NCBI RefSeq assembly: GCF_001425235.1
Contig: NZ_LMEA01000007.1
Location: 11,170-75,169 of the forward strand
DNA from: Devosia sp. Root413D1
GTDB lineage: Bacteria > Pseudomonadota > Alphaproteobacteria > Rhizobiales > Devosiaceae
Length of the DNA: 64,000 nt
Direction: 5' to 3'
A model generated the notes under the pieces. That model was not told the DNA's origin and did no database searches. It saw only the letters and a list, made by a program, of their open reading frames with translations. Every line of letters begins with the position of its first letter. Position 1 is the first letter of the stretch. The position numbers and the translations under genes were made by a program. This document shows, in pieces, positions 8,320-17,600 of this stretch.

Positions 8320-9618
8320 ATGGCGAAGCGAGTTCGAGACTCTCAGCTGGAAAGCCGAGCTTCACGAGAAAAGCTCGAGGCTCGCGGGAAACCGTACTAC
8401 CGGAGCATCGCTCAGGGGCTGCATCTCGGGTACCGGAAGAACAAGACGGGCGGTAACTGGGTCGTACGGCAATACGTTGGTCACGAAGAATACAAGGTCG
8501 AGACCATCGCCCACGCTGACGACAAGCTCGATGCCGACGGCGAACGCGTGCTCAATTTCTGGCAGGCGCAAGAGTGGGCTCGCGGAATGCATCGGCGTGT
8601 GTCGGAGACGAGCGCCGGCCCCGCTCTGACTGTCCGACTGGTACTCGATGAATATCTAGCAGCCCGAGAAGCCGCCAACCTCCGTGATGACGGCTATCGG
8701 CTGAAGCAGCACGTTCTATCGTTGCCGATTGCGGACCGACTGCTCGAAAAACTCGACGGTAGTGAGTTGTCGCAATGGCGTGCGAACCTTGGAACAAAGG
8801 GACTTAAGCCGGCGACGGTGGTCCGGATCGCAACCGACTTCAAAGCCGCGTTGAACGCCGCGATCGTACGGCACTCAAAAAGGCTACCAGGGAACTTCCC
8901 GTTGGAGGTTAAGAATGGGCTGAGGGCGCTGAGAGCCGCGGCGCCGGCCGCGCGCTCTTTGCAGGTTCTTCCGGATGCCGACATACGGGCCGTTCTGGCT
9001 GCGAGCGCTGATGTTGACGCAGAAGGCGATTGGGGCGGCGACCTCCATATGCTTTTCGTGATGCTTGCGGCGACAGGTGCGCGTTTCTCGCAGGTTGCGC
9101 GGCTCACTGTGGCCGACGTGCAAGTGGAGCAGGGGCGCATTATGGTGCCGGTGTCCTTCAAAGGGCAGGGTGAAAAGGCGACTACACATACGGCACGCAG
9201 AGTAGGGGCGGACGTACTCGCGCTGATCAAGCCAGCTCTTGCCGGACGCAAAGGGCACGAGCCGTTGTTGCGCCGCCCCCGGTGGAGGCAGACGGGCCCG
9301 GCGACTTGGATCAAGGACAGCCGCGGGCCATGGATCAATGCGAGCGAGTTAAGCCGTCCTTGGAGGGCCGTTCGGATCAAGGCTGAACTGTCCGCCGACG
9401 TTGTGCCTTATGCCTTCCGGCATTCGTCCATCGTGCGAGGCCTGCGCGAGGGACTGCCTGTTCGGCTGGTGGCGGCTCAGCACGACACATCGTCCGCGAT
9501 GATCGAGAAGCACTACGCGGCGTACATCGTAGATGCGATGGACGAACTTGCGGGCCGTGCCGTTGTGCCGCTGCTGAGCGCGCCTGTGGCGCCCCTTACG
9601 CAAGTAGATGCGGCGTAA
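8320..9618 (+). CDS. Tyrosine-type site-specific integrase
   Basis: Phage-type integrase of 432 aa that would recombine att sites at tRNA-Glu. Catalytic residues are R255 (ATGARFSQ), R367-H368 (YAFRHSS, with Tyr at the usual first His) and nucleophile Y399 (EKHYAAYI). The N-terminal part includes an arm-binding-like and a SAM-like core-binding region. The start ATG at 8320 has GAGGG upstream; open frame further upstream crosses the att site and is not coding. It is the first gene inside the island. Confidence 0.92.
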   Translation: MAKRVRDSQLESRASREKLEARGKPYYRSIAQGLHLGYRKNKTGGNWVVRQYVGHEEYKVETIAHADDKLDADGERVLNFWQAQEWARGMHRRVSETSAGPALTVRLVLDEYLAAREAANLRDDGYRLKQHVLSLPIADRLLEKLDGSELSQWRANLGTKGLKPATVVRIATDFKAALNAAIVRHSKRLPGNFPLEVKNGLRALRAAAPAARSLQVLPDADIRAVLAASADVDAEGDWGGDLHMLFVMLAATGARFSQVARLTVADVQVEQGRIMVPVSFKGQGEKATTHTARRVGADVLALIKPALAGRKGHEPLLRRPRWRQTGPATWIKDSRGPWINASELSRPWRAVRIKAELSADVVPYAFRHSSIVRGLREGLPVRLVAAQHDTSSAMIEKHYAAYIVDAMDELAGRAVVPLLSAPVAPLTQVDAA

Positions 9619-9655
9619 CGGAGCGCCATCAGATGGGGCTGGAAGGACTACCGGG

Positions 9656-10243
9656 ATGACCGAAAAATCGCCTCACGGCCTGAAGAAGCAGAAGGAACTG
9701 CTCCAGATGTTGCAGCGCGGCCCAGAAGCACGCCTGCCGCGTGTGGATGGGGAGGCGCTGATACAAGAGGACGATCCTGAAGTGCTGGGGGCTTACGCGC
9801 GCGGGCTGTGGCAGCAGTGGCAAGCGCTCAGCGGCGAAGGTGGAACCCCGGCCAAGAGGTATCCCAAGGAAACCATCAAGTCGGCGGTGGTCTGGCTCAC
9901 TGATGCTTATGCCGATGTGGAAGAGCCCATTCCGTACGAGTTGGCGCGAGTTATCCGAGCGCTTATCCGCCCAAGGCAAAGCGCGAGCACCTCGCCCGTC
10001 CACTCGGGGAGCGAAGAAGCATACCAGGCGGCGATCATGTTCGAGGCCGCCACCCCCGATGCACTGCCGTCTGCCATCGCGCGGCACCTGATCGAACGCG
10101 GCCTGCTCGTGCGTGATGCTGGTAAACGCCAAGGTATGCAGCCTTCGCCGAAGGGGGCGGAAGCCACGGTGCGAGGCTGGCAGAAAGAACCAGACTACCA
10201 ATCGAATGTCCGGCTGTATCGGCGGAAGCCAGAGGTGGAGTGA
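9656..10243 (+). CDS. Hypothetical island protein
   Basis: A 195-aa soluble, charged protein of unknown function. The start at 9656 (MTEKSPHG) is chosen for GGAAGGAC eight bases upstream; an upstream in-frame start overlaps the integrase. The C-terminal half (AIARHLIERGLLVRDAGKRQGM) could be a winged-helix-like segment. Its place between integrase and an AlpA-like gene suggests a role in maintenance or control of the element (inference). Confidence 0.6.
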   Translation: MTEKSPHGLKKQKELLQMLQRGPEARLPRVDGEALIQEDDPEVLGAYARGLWQQWQALSGEGGTPAKRYPKETIKSAVVWLTDAYADVEEPIPYELARVIRALIRPRQSASTSPVHSGSEEAYQAAIMFEAATPDALPSAIARHLIERGLLVRDAGKRQGMQPSPKGAEATVRGWQKEPDYQSNVRLYRRKPEVE

Positions 10244-10363
10244 AAATCTGATCGTGTTTTCACGCTTATGAGGAGCGTGCGACGCAGATGTACACAAGCA
10301 GCATCAACCTTGTCCAAGCGGGAGCACTAACGCCTGTACGGACAACTGAAGGAGATGCTGAAA

Positions 10364-10570
10364 ATGAATACCGATCGAGACCCGTCGATCCACGGGTTCT
10401 GCCTCCGGCAAAAAATCTCACGTTCGAGTTACTATAACCTCGTCGCCGAGGGCACTGGCCCGCGCGAGTATCGCGTGGGCAAGCTAGTCAGGATTTCCGA
10501 GGAAGCTGAGGCCGAATGGGTTCGCCAGCGCGAGGCCGAACACGCGGCGCGCGTCGTCGAGGCCGCCTGA
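10364..10570 (+). CDS. AlpA/excisionase-like helix-turn-helix protein
   Basis: A 68-aa small DNA-binding protein. The pattern GFCLRQKISRSSYYNLVAEGTGPREYRVGKLVRISEEAEAEWV (helix-turn-helix plus the G-x-x-V/I-R-I-S wing) is that of MerR-like excisionase/AlpA regulators of phage satellites. The Met at 10364 lies nine bases after AAGGAG and is preferred over the ATG at 10355 that overlaps the ribosome site. It is likely to regulate or direct integrase excision. Confidence 0.72.
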   Translation: MNTDRDPSIHGFCLRQKISRSSYYNLVAEGTGPREYRVGKLVRISEEAEAEWVRQREAEHAARVVEAA

Positions 10571-10630
10571 AAACAGCTGCCGCACCCGGGGAAGGGGCGC
10601 GGCAAATCATAGCGTTTTAGGAATATAATC

Positions 10631-10900
10631 ATGTCTACTTCCAGAATGCCGCGCCCGTCAATGGACGGCGCCTCCTCGTCGCCGGCTCGTTTCTTCCCTG
10701 ATCGCGAACGCACTTACCAGGCGCTGATCGCGCAAGCCCGTGCTCAGGGCCGCCGGGTGACCTTTGAGTACGTGAGCGACTTCCTGCTCGACGCAGCGCG
10801 CTCGCAGTTGCCGCGCTCCCAGCGCCGCCGCTTCGACAGAGAACGGTCGGCCTTGGCTGCGGAGGTGCGCGCAGAGTTCGAGAAAGGGCGTGCTTCATGA
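10631..10900 (+). CDS. Small hypothetical protein upstream of the primase
   Basis: An 89-aa, arginine-rich protein with a helical C-terminal region (RRRFDRERSALAAEVRAEFEKG). Its stop overlaps the primase start (ATGA at 10897-10900), so the two are translationally coupled. Function unknown; perhaps a replication accessory factor. Confidence 0.6.
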   Translation: MSTSRMPRPSMDGASSSPARFFPDRERTYQALIAQARAQGRRVTFEYVSDFLLDAARSQLPRSQRRRFDRERSALAAEVRAEFEKGRAS

Positions 10901-13035
10901 ACATCGCGACGCTCTCCCCGTCTGCCGAGGCACTCGGCGCCGGTGCGGCGACCGCTGCGATCGATTCGCACCTTGGCGGTTTCATCCGTTCGCACGGGCC
11001 GCCGCTCGTTGAGCAGGGGTATCCAATCGTACCGATCAAGCCGGGCACCAAACGCCCAGCCCAGAAAGGCTGGCAGAACGTCGACTACAACAGCATGGAC
11101 CGTAGCCGGATGTTCACGGGCTATGGCGTTGGCGTGAAGACCGGGTCGGTGGTGGCTGTCGACATCGACAGTACGGATACCGGGGTGGTGGCAAAGATGG
11201 TCGCCTGGTGTGAGCAAAAAATCGGGCCGACGGTCGAGAGAATTGGCCGGGCGCCGAGAACGCTGTTGGTGTTCCAGACGAGCGTGCCTTTCCGGAAAAC
11301 GCAGTCGAGAGCATTCACCTCGACGGATGGCGAGACGCACCAGATTGAAATACTCGGCGCGGGGCAGCAGTTCGCGGCCTACGCCATCCACCCGGACACC
11401 GGCAGACCCTACAGCTGGCCAAAGGGGGAACTCACCGGCAGGCCAGTAGGCACGTTGCCGGAGCTGACCCGGGAACAGGGGTTCCAGCTCACCGATTATT
11501 TTGAGAGCATCGCGCCTTCCGATTGGACGCTCGTCGAGAGATCGGTCGCGACCAGAAACGACGGTGGTGACCATCGCGCCGGCGAGAATCCGCATGCCGA
11601 TCTCTGGCTGCTGTCAGCGGCTTTGGCGGTTATCCCGACACCGCCAGGCTTTCAGCAGTGGAACCGCGTCGCCATGGCCCTTTTCCGTGCCACCGATGGC
11701 AGCGAGCACGGCTTCGCGTTGTTCGACCGGTGGTCGCAGCGTGGGCAAAATTATGGCGGCACGCGCGAGCGGTGGGAGACCCTGGCGAGGTCACCGCCTG
11801 ACCGCATCGGCGCCGGTACGATTATCCGCATTGCGAACGAAGCCGCCCCTGGTTGGCGCGAGCGAGCAGAGGCAGCGAGGAGCGAGATGGTACAACGTGA
11901 CCTAGCACGGCTTACAGCCACTGCTGACGTACAGGAAGCCGGTAGCGGGCAAAGCGCCGCGAACGATGAACTAGGCCCGGGGCCGCTAGAGATAGTGAGC
12001 CTCGATACGCTCGAGGGCCTGCCCATTCCGGAGCGTCGCTGGATCGTCGAGGGCCTGATCCCTGACCGTACTGTCAGCGATCTCGGCGGCGATGGCGGCA
12101 CCGGCAAATCTCTGCTGGCTCTCCAACTTGCCGTCGCAATGGCGACCGGCGGTGACTGGCTCGGGCACGCAGTTACAGAGGCGCCCGTGCTGTATTACAG
12201 TTGCGAAGACGAGGAGGACGAAATCCATCGTCGCGCCGCTGCGATCGCCCATAGCGAGGGATTGACGCTTAAGGACTTGTCGCAGCTTCACCTCATCGAC
12301 CAGACTGTCGCGCTCACGACTGCTCTCGCCGCGACTGGCGAGCACCAGACGCTCACGATGACGGTCGTGTTCGATCAGCTGGTCGCCGCTGTGGCGAAGC
12401 TGAGGCCCAAGCTTGTGGTCCTCGACACGCGAGCGGATGTGTACTCTGCGAACGAGAACGACCGTGCCCAGGTACGGACCTTCGTTCAGCGCCTCAGGCA
12501 GCTTTGCCTGACGAGGGACCTCGCAGTACTGCTGCTGTCACACCCCTCGCGGAGCGGGATGAACGACGGCAGCGGGCAGTCGGGCTCGACCGGCTGGAAC
12601 AACTCCATTCGCAGTCGCCTCTACCTCGATCGTCCCCCCGCGGTGGGCAATCCCGATCCCGACTTGCGCGTGTTGACGCCCAAGAAGGCGAACTACGGCC
12701 CGATGAGCTTGGAGATGACGCTGCGCTACCAAGGCGGCGTCTTCAAGCTCGTGGGGGCGTCGACCGCAGTGCCGCTGGACTGGGCGGCGCAGAACCAGCG
12801 AGATGACACACGCTTCCTCGAGTTGCTGCGTGAGGTCGCGGCGCAAGGTTTGCACGTCAATCCCTCGGGTGGGCCATATTACGCGCCGAGTATGTTCGAA
12901 CAGCGCGATGGAACAGTCACCCGCCAGCGATGGCTTGCAGCAATGACGCGCTTGTTCAACCAGAACAGGATCACGGTCGTACCCGTCGGGGCGCCGTCAA
13001 GGGGCATGAAGAAGATTGTCGAGGTGGCCGCGTGA
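10897..13035 (+). CDS. Bifunctional primase-polymerase / RepA-like helicase
   Basis: A 712-aa replication protein. The N-terminal prim-pol domain shows GYPIVPIKPGTKRPAQKGW and the catalytic acidic pair D89/D91 (VVAVDIDS). A middle segment resembles a PriCT domain. The C-terminal RecA-like ATPase has Walker A GDGGTGKS (398-405) and Walker B LVVLDT (D510), like AAA_25/RepA helicases. It would prime and unwind element DNA. With integrase and AlpA-like genes it forms a P4-like satellite core. A repeat-rich C/G tract follows directly and may be the origin it acts on (inference). Confidence 0.85.
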   Translation: MNIATLSPSAEALGAGAATAAIDSHLGGFIRSHGPPLVEQGYPIVPIKPGTKRPAQKGWQNVDYNSMDRSRMFTGYGVGVKTGSVVAVDIDSTDTGVVAKMVAWCEQKIGPTVERIGRAPRTLLVFQTSVPFRKTQSRAFTSTDGETHQIEILGAGQQFAAYAIHPDTGRPYSWPKGELTGRPVGTLPELTREQGFQLTDYFESIAPSDWTLVERSVATRNDGGDHRAGENPHADLWLLSAALAVIPTPPGFQQWNRVAMALFRATDGSEHGFALFDRWSQRGQNYGGTRERWETLARSPPDRIGAGTIIRIANEAAPGWRERAEAARSEMVQRDLARLTATADVQEAGSGQSAANDELGPGPLEIVSLDTLEGLPIPERRWIVEGLIPDRTVSDLGGDGGTGKSLLALQLAVAMATGGDWLGHAVTEAPVLYYSCEDEEDEIHRRAAAIAHSEGLTLKDLSQLHLIDQTVALTTALAATGEHQTLTMTVVFDQLVAAVAKLRPKLVVLDTRADVYSANENDRAQVRTFVQRLRQLCLTRDLAVLLLSHPSRSGMNDGSGQSGSTGWNNSIRSRLYLDRPPAVGNPDPDLRVLTPKKANYGPMSLEMTLRYQGGVFKLVGASTAVPLDWAAQNQRDDTRFLELLREVAAQGLHVNPSGGPYYAPSMFEQRDGTVTRQRWLAAMTRLFNQNRITVVPVGAPSRGMKKIVEVAA

Positions 13036-13272
13036 CGCACCTGCCAGAGTCCCATACGGGGGGTGCGATCCCCCTGCAGTCCCGGCAGGCGAGGGCTACG
13101 AACCCCCTGCGATCACGCCCCTCCAATCCACCGCGAACCCCCCTGCGATCCCTCTGCAATCCCCCCTCTCTCCACAATCCCCCACACCCCCTTGGGGCCA
13201 AGCGGCCGCCTTGGGGGCGGCCTGGCCCCCTTCAGGGGCACCCTGCGGCGGGCACCCTGCAGCGTTGGGAAT
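13036..13272. repeat. C-rich repeat tract, possible element replication origin
   Basis: A 237-bp non-coding stretch with strong strand asymmetry. Variants of CCCCCTGCGATC recur (about 13063-13078, 13101-13114, 13137-13150), followed by CTCTGCAATCCCCCC and a long G/C hairpin near 13190-13235. GGGCACCCTGC is repeated near 13237-13260. The complementary strand has several runs of four or more G. Position just after the primase/helicase gene fits an iteron-type origin, but this is inference. Confidence 0.4.
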
Positions 13273-13776
13273 ATGCGGATGGCTACGCATCCCGCTAAGG
13301 CGATACCAGGAGCGATCCGAGGACGACCCAGACAGTTGCCTCCCAACTTCCTGGTCGAGGTGAGAACGCTAGTTGGCGCCGGCTTCACAGTGCTCGAAAT
13401 CGCAGAGCACTTCGGCGTGGACCGCTCCACGATGTATCGGCAAAGGAATTACGCGCCGGAATTTATGCAGTCCCTAAAGGAGGGGCGTGGCGCGTTTGTC
13501 GCATTGGAGGTCGCTTTACGGGCTCGGGAGGCTGTTGAAGCGGCCGAGCAGACGCGCCGCGCGGCCCGTGAGGCAAGAGCCTTGTTCGAGGCTGTCGAAG
13601 TGCCAGCTCCTGTGGAGGGGGCCCGTGGGGCCGTTGGCCAGGTGCGCAGCCCGGAGGAAAGCGTTGAGGGAGGGCCTACCGACAACAGCTTCAGCCCGCC
13701 GATCGAACCGCTAAGGGGCGACTATGAAGGTCCCGGCGCCGCGATTCCTATGGACGATCCGCTCGGGCGTTGGTAG
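13273..13776 (+). CDS. Helix-turn-helix protein (resolvase/terminase-small-like HTH)
   Basis: A 167-aa protein. Residues 15-60 (RGRPRQLPPNF, then FTVLEIAEHFGVDRSTMYR) form a clear recognition-helix HTH of the resolvase/Nu1 type. An Ala/Arg-rich helix follows, then a low-complexity tail. The start is uncertain: 13273 or 13279, neither with a strong ribosome site. Could be a copy-number or DNA-packaging-like regulator of the element; no terminase large subunit is present. Confidence 0.55.
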   Translation: MRMATHPAKAIPGAIRGRPRQLPPNFLVEVRTLVGAGFTVLEIAEHFGVDRSTMYRQRNYAPEFMQSLKEGRGAFVALEVALRAREAVEAAEQTRRAAREARALFEAVEVPAPVEGARGAVGQVRSPEESVEGGPTDNSFSPPIEPLRGDYEGPGAAIPMDDPLGRW

Positions 13777-13944
13777 CCGACTGGTTACGCAACAGATTAG
13801 TTGTACGGCACGCGTGTGCCAGTCCTCTGCCTACCTAAGGCAGAAACTTGGATGTAGTTGGATAGAGATAGACTAGCGAAAACAGTGCCTTGTGAGGTCG
13901 TCCGTTGTAATCTGTCCAAGAGTTGACCGATTAATGCGCCTCGA

Positions 13945-14259
13945 ATGCCGCCTTACGATAACCATTTGCAACCGTACAAGTCGCCGTTGCGCGACGTCGG
14001 TTTAGCCGCGGCGCGCCGATTCCGTGAACTTGTCGTCGGTCATACGGCGGCACTCGGGCGCGAGCCGTCGGAGAGAGAGAGGATCGTCATCCGGCAAGCC
14101 AGTGCGCTCGAGGTGCAACTCAAGGAGCTTGACGAACTGTGGTTGCGCCAGGCTCCGAAAACGATAGATATTGAAGCTTGCTCGCGCCTCACCCGCACGT
14201 TGCGGCGGCATCTAGGGTCCATCGGGTTACGTGGCGCTTCAACCCGTTCGACCTCATAA
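13945..14259 (+). CDS. Hypothetical protein (104 aa)
   Basis: A small helical protein (RFRELVVGHTAALGREPSERERIVIRQASALEVQLKELDELWL). It resembles short proteins often found next to recombinases and terminases in rhizobial mobile elements, but no function is known. No convincing ribosome site precedes the ATG. The C-terminal SRLTRTLRRHLGSIGL is basic. Confidence 0.5.
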   Translation: MPPYDNHLQPYKSPLRDVGLAAARRFRELVVGHTAALGREPSERERIVIRQASALEVQLKELDELWLRQAPKTIDIEACSRLTRTLRRHLGSIGLRGASTRSTS

Positions 14260-14643
14260 AGGCGTCGTGGTTGTAGGTACTGAACCGCCGCTGGTACGGT
14301 TCCGGTATACAATGGCAGTTGCAGTCCGCATTTGGCGGTGGGTTCAAGCGGACGCAGTGTCTGAAGTGGCGTGTACCGGTGGGGGGACTTCAAGCGGCCG
14401 GAAGCTGGATCCGTAACCGCGACCCGCTCCCGGACTAGTTGACGTCGCATAGTGGCGTGGTTGAGGTTGAGAATGTCGTTGGCGATGGCGAACCCAGCGG
14501 GCCTCGTCTAGCCGCTTGCCGCTTTCGCCCAGTGTGGCAATCTGCGCTTAGGTCAGGCCGGACCATCGTCGTTGAGCCCGCAGTCCGCTACACCCACATG
14601 CATCAGCTCATGACAGTGCTGCGCGAATTTAAGAACCCTTAGG
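14260..14643. other. Non-coding stretch before the giant NTPase gene
   Basis: About 384 bp with no convincing gene. A 67-codon open frame (14439-14642) ending two bases before the next gene has no ribosome site and no recognisable features. This stretch presumably contains the promoter of the large NTPase gene; no palindromic operator stands out. Confidence 0.35.
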
Positions 14644-17600
14644 GTGAGCGTCCTCATGCCCGTTTCTGATGATTTTGAGCACGTGCCGTTGGGCCGGAGC
14701 TTTCGGGAGCTCTCCAGCTATGCCAGCGAGAGCGATGAGTCCGATTTGTCCAATGCTTTCTACGTCTCGAACGGCATCCAATGGGCGGAACTACTGCAGG
14801 ACTATCGGGTGGTTGTCCTGTCGGAAGCGGGCTCGGGGAAAACGGAAGAATTTCGCACGATTGCCAAGCAGTTGCGATCGGAGGGTAGGGCCGCGTTCTT
14901 CTTGCGGCTGGAGAACATTCCGGACCATTTCTCGACCGCGTTTGACGTTGGCTCCAAAGACGAGTTCGACGAGTGGCTGGCATCAGGCGCGGAAGGTTGG
15001 CTGTTCTTAGATTCCGTTGACGAAGCACGCCTGCGCCACCCGAAGGATTTCGAATTGGCGCTCCGGCTGCTCGGAGAAAAACTGAAGCTCGCGCTTGATC
15101 GGACGCACGTGTTCCTCAGCGGACGCATGTCGGCATGGCGGCCGAAGACTGACCTTGATCGTGCCAAGGCCTATCTGCCATTCACCCCGGTCACCAAAGT
15201 AGCGAACGACGTTTCCCCAGATGGCGTGTCATCGGCTGATGAGCTGATTGACAGGCTGATGGAAGACGACGGCGATGGCGATGAACCTAGTACCGATACG
15301 TCCGTATCCAGCGTCAGGAAAGATAAGCCGAGCTCTTCGGCGCCATTCAGAATTGTCACCCTGGAAGGCCTGTCACGCGAGCAGGTAGAGACGTTCGCCG
15401 CTGCGCGCGGGGTGAATGACACAAAGGCTTTCGGCGATGCGATTGAGCGGGCGGACGCCTGGTCATTCGCGGCGTTGCCGCAAGACCTCGAAGATCTTGT
15501 CGCGTCGTGGTTGAAGCGCGGTGCGATCGGTACACGCCGCACAATCATGGAAGATGGCGTGGAGCGCCGTCTAAAGGAGCGCGATCAGGAACGTGCAGAC
15601 GTTGCCCCCCTAACGGAAGCAAAGGCCCTGCTCGGAGCGAAGCTGCTTGCAGCGGCTGCCACCCTTGGACGCAATGCCTCCATTCAAGTGCCCGATGGAC
15701 AAGACGGACTGGATGGCATCGCGGTCGACAAGGTTCTCTCGGACTGGTCTCCTGCGGAGCGAAAAACGCTGCTTGAGCGTCCGATCTTCGACGCCGCCAT
15801 TTATGGCGCGGTGAGATTTCATCACCGGACGGTCCGGGAGTATCTGACGGCCGAATGGCTTCGAGAGCTGCTCCAACATCCGGCCTCGCGCCGTGCCATC
15901 GAAGACATGTTCTTCAAGACGAGCTACGGCGTCGACGTGATCGTTCCCCTTATGAGGCCAATACTCCCCTGGGTCGCACTGCACGACGATCGCATTCGCG
16001 AGCGGGTGCGCCTGCTTGCGCCAGAAGTGCTGTTCGAAGGTGGCGATCCTCCGTCTCTGCCACTTCCGACGCGCCAGCAGATTCTGAGTGAAGTGGTCGG
16101 GGATTTGGTGCCGGGACACTCCCCCAGAGCGCCGACCGACTACGCCGCAGTCCAGCGTTTTGCCCATGCTGATCTGAGCGACGACATTCGCCGGCTGTTG
16201 CAGCAGCATGCAGGGGATCAGGAGGCGGCGAGTTTTCTGCTTCGGATGATCTGGCTCGGCGATATCAAGGACGCACTGCCTGAGGCCAAAGCGCAGGCAC
16301 TTCTTGCAACTGCAGGACAATATCAACGTATGGCCGCCATTCGGGCAGTGAACGCTGTCGGCTCAAAGGACGATATGCGTGACGTGCGCGACGCGATCGC
16401 ACGTGAACCCGCCCCTCCGAACAGAGAGTGGCTCAACGAGCTATGCGATACGCTGGAGGGAAGCGGGGAAGAGATAGACTGGCTCCTCCAAGAGCTGGAA
16501 AGAACGGGCGCGGTCGCAAAGTACACGGTCGATCATCTTCAGCACGGCGTTACCAAGGTCGCCGAGAAGATGCCGATCGAGAATCTGCCCAGGCTTCTGA
16601 ATGGGCTGCACCAGCTTTTGTCTGTCGCGCCTTTCGTCGACGCGCGGTTCTGCAAGATTTCGACGCGGTTCGGATGGCTGTTGCACCCTGCTGCTGCAGC
16701 GGTGGAGCGGCTCGTCAGTGAACGACACCCTGCCGCGATGTCTGAAGTCGCGTTAAGCGTTCTAGGTATGCTCCCGGTGTCGAAGAGATTTGACAGCGAC
16801 ATCCGCGATCTGAAAGCGGACTTCTCTAAATTGGTGCCCGAATGGCAGGAGCTGAACCGCACGCTTTTCTGGGCCGAGGTAGCAAGAGCCCGCAGGGATC
16901 ACGAGGGCACAAACTTCGGCCCCGTGACCAACATATGGCAGGCAAATTCTTTCGAAGCCTTCTGGCGATTTTCTGCTGGCGACTTCGACTATTTCATCGG
17001 TGAGATAGCCGCTCGCGATCTGATGGACGACAAGCTGGTGGCCTTGTCGGGTGCGCTCGATTCTTACGTTCAGGGCGGGCGCGGCGCGGCCAAGCTGAAG
17101 CAGCTCAAGAGCGCAGTCACGGGCATCGCGGAGCTGACCGCGCGCCTCGATCTATTTCTGCATCCACCCAGACGTGATGACGAACTGTCGCGGCAAAACC
17201 AGAAGTGGAAGAAGCAATCCAGGGCTCGCGCGCGCCGTGAGAAGGACAACCTGCGAAAGTCGCGGGACAATATCGGTAAGCATCTGGACACTCTGCGCGA
17301 TCCGGGATTTCCGGACCCCAACGACATTTCGAGAACGCAGTGGTACTTGCACCATCAGACGCGCAACAAGGCGGAACAGAAAGGCAAATGGACCTCTGGT
17401 GACTGGCGCTCGCTCATTCCAGAGTTCGGTGAGGACATTGCGAGAGCTTATCGGGACGGTGTCATCCTGCATGCTCACAGGGCCTCCCCGAAACTTCGCT
17501 CGGAGGGAGCAGAGGCCAATACGACGACGGCCTCGACCATCATCGGACTAACAGGTCTGGCGATTGAAGCCCGTGAAACCCCTGATTGGGCAAAGAATGC

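Noticed and set aside
13081-13270. CRISPR array considered for the repeated CCCCCTGCGATC units
   Set aside because: Units are short, unequally spaced and imperfect, with no uniform spacers and no cas genes nearby; better read as an origin-like or low-complexity tract.
14439-14642. 67-codon frame immediately before the giant NTPase gene
   Set aside because: No ribosome site, no recognisable composition and no coupling overlap; not annotated as a gene.
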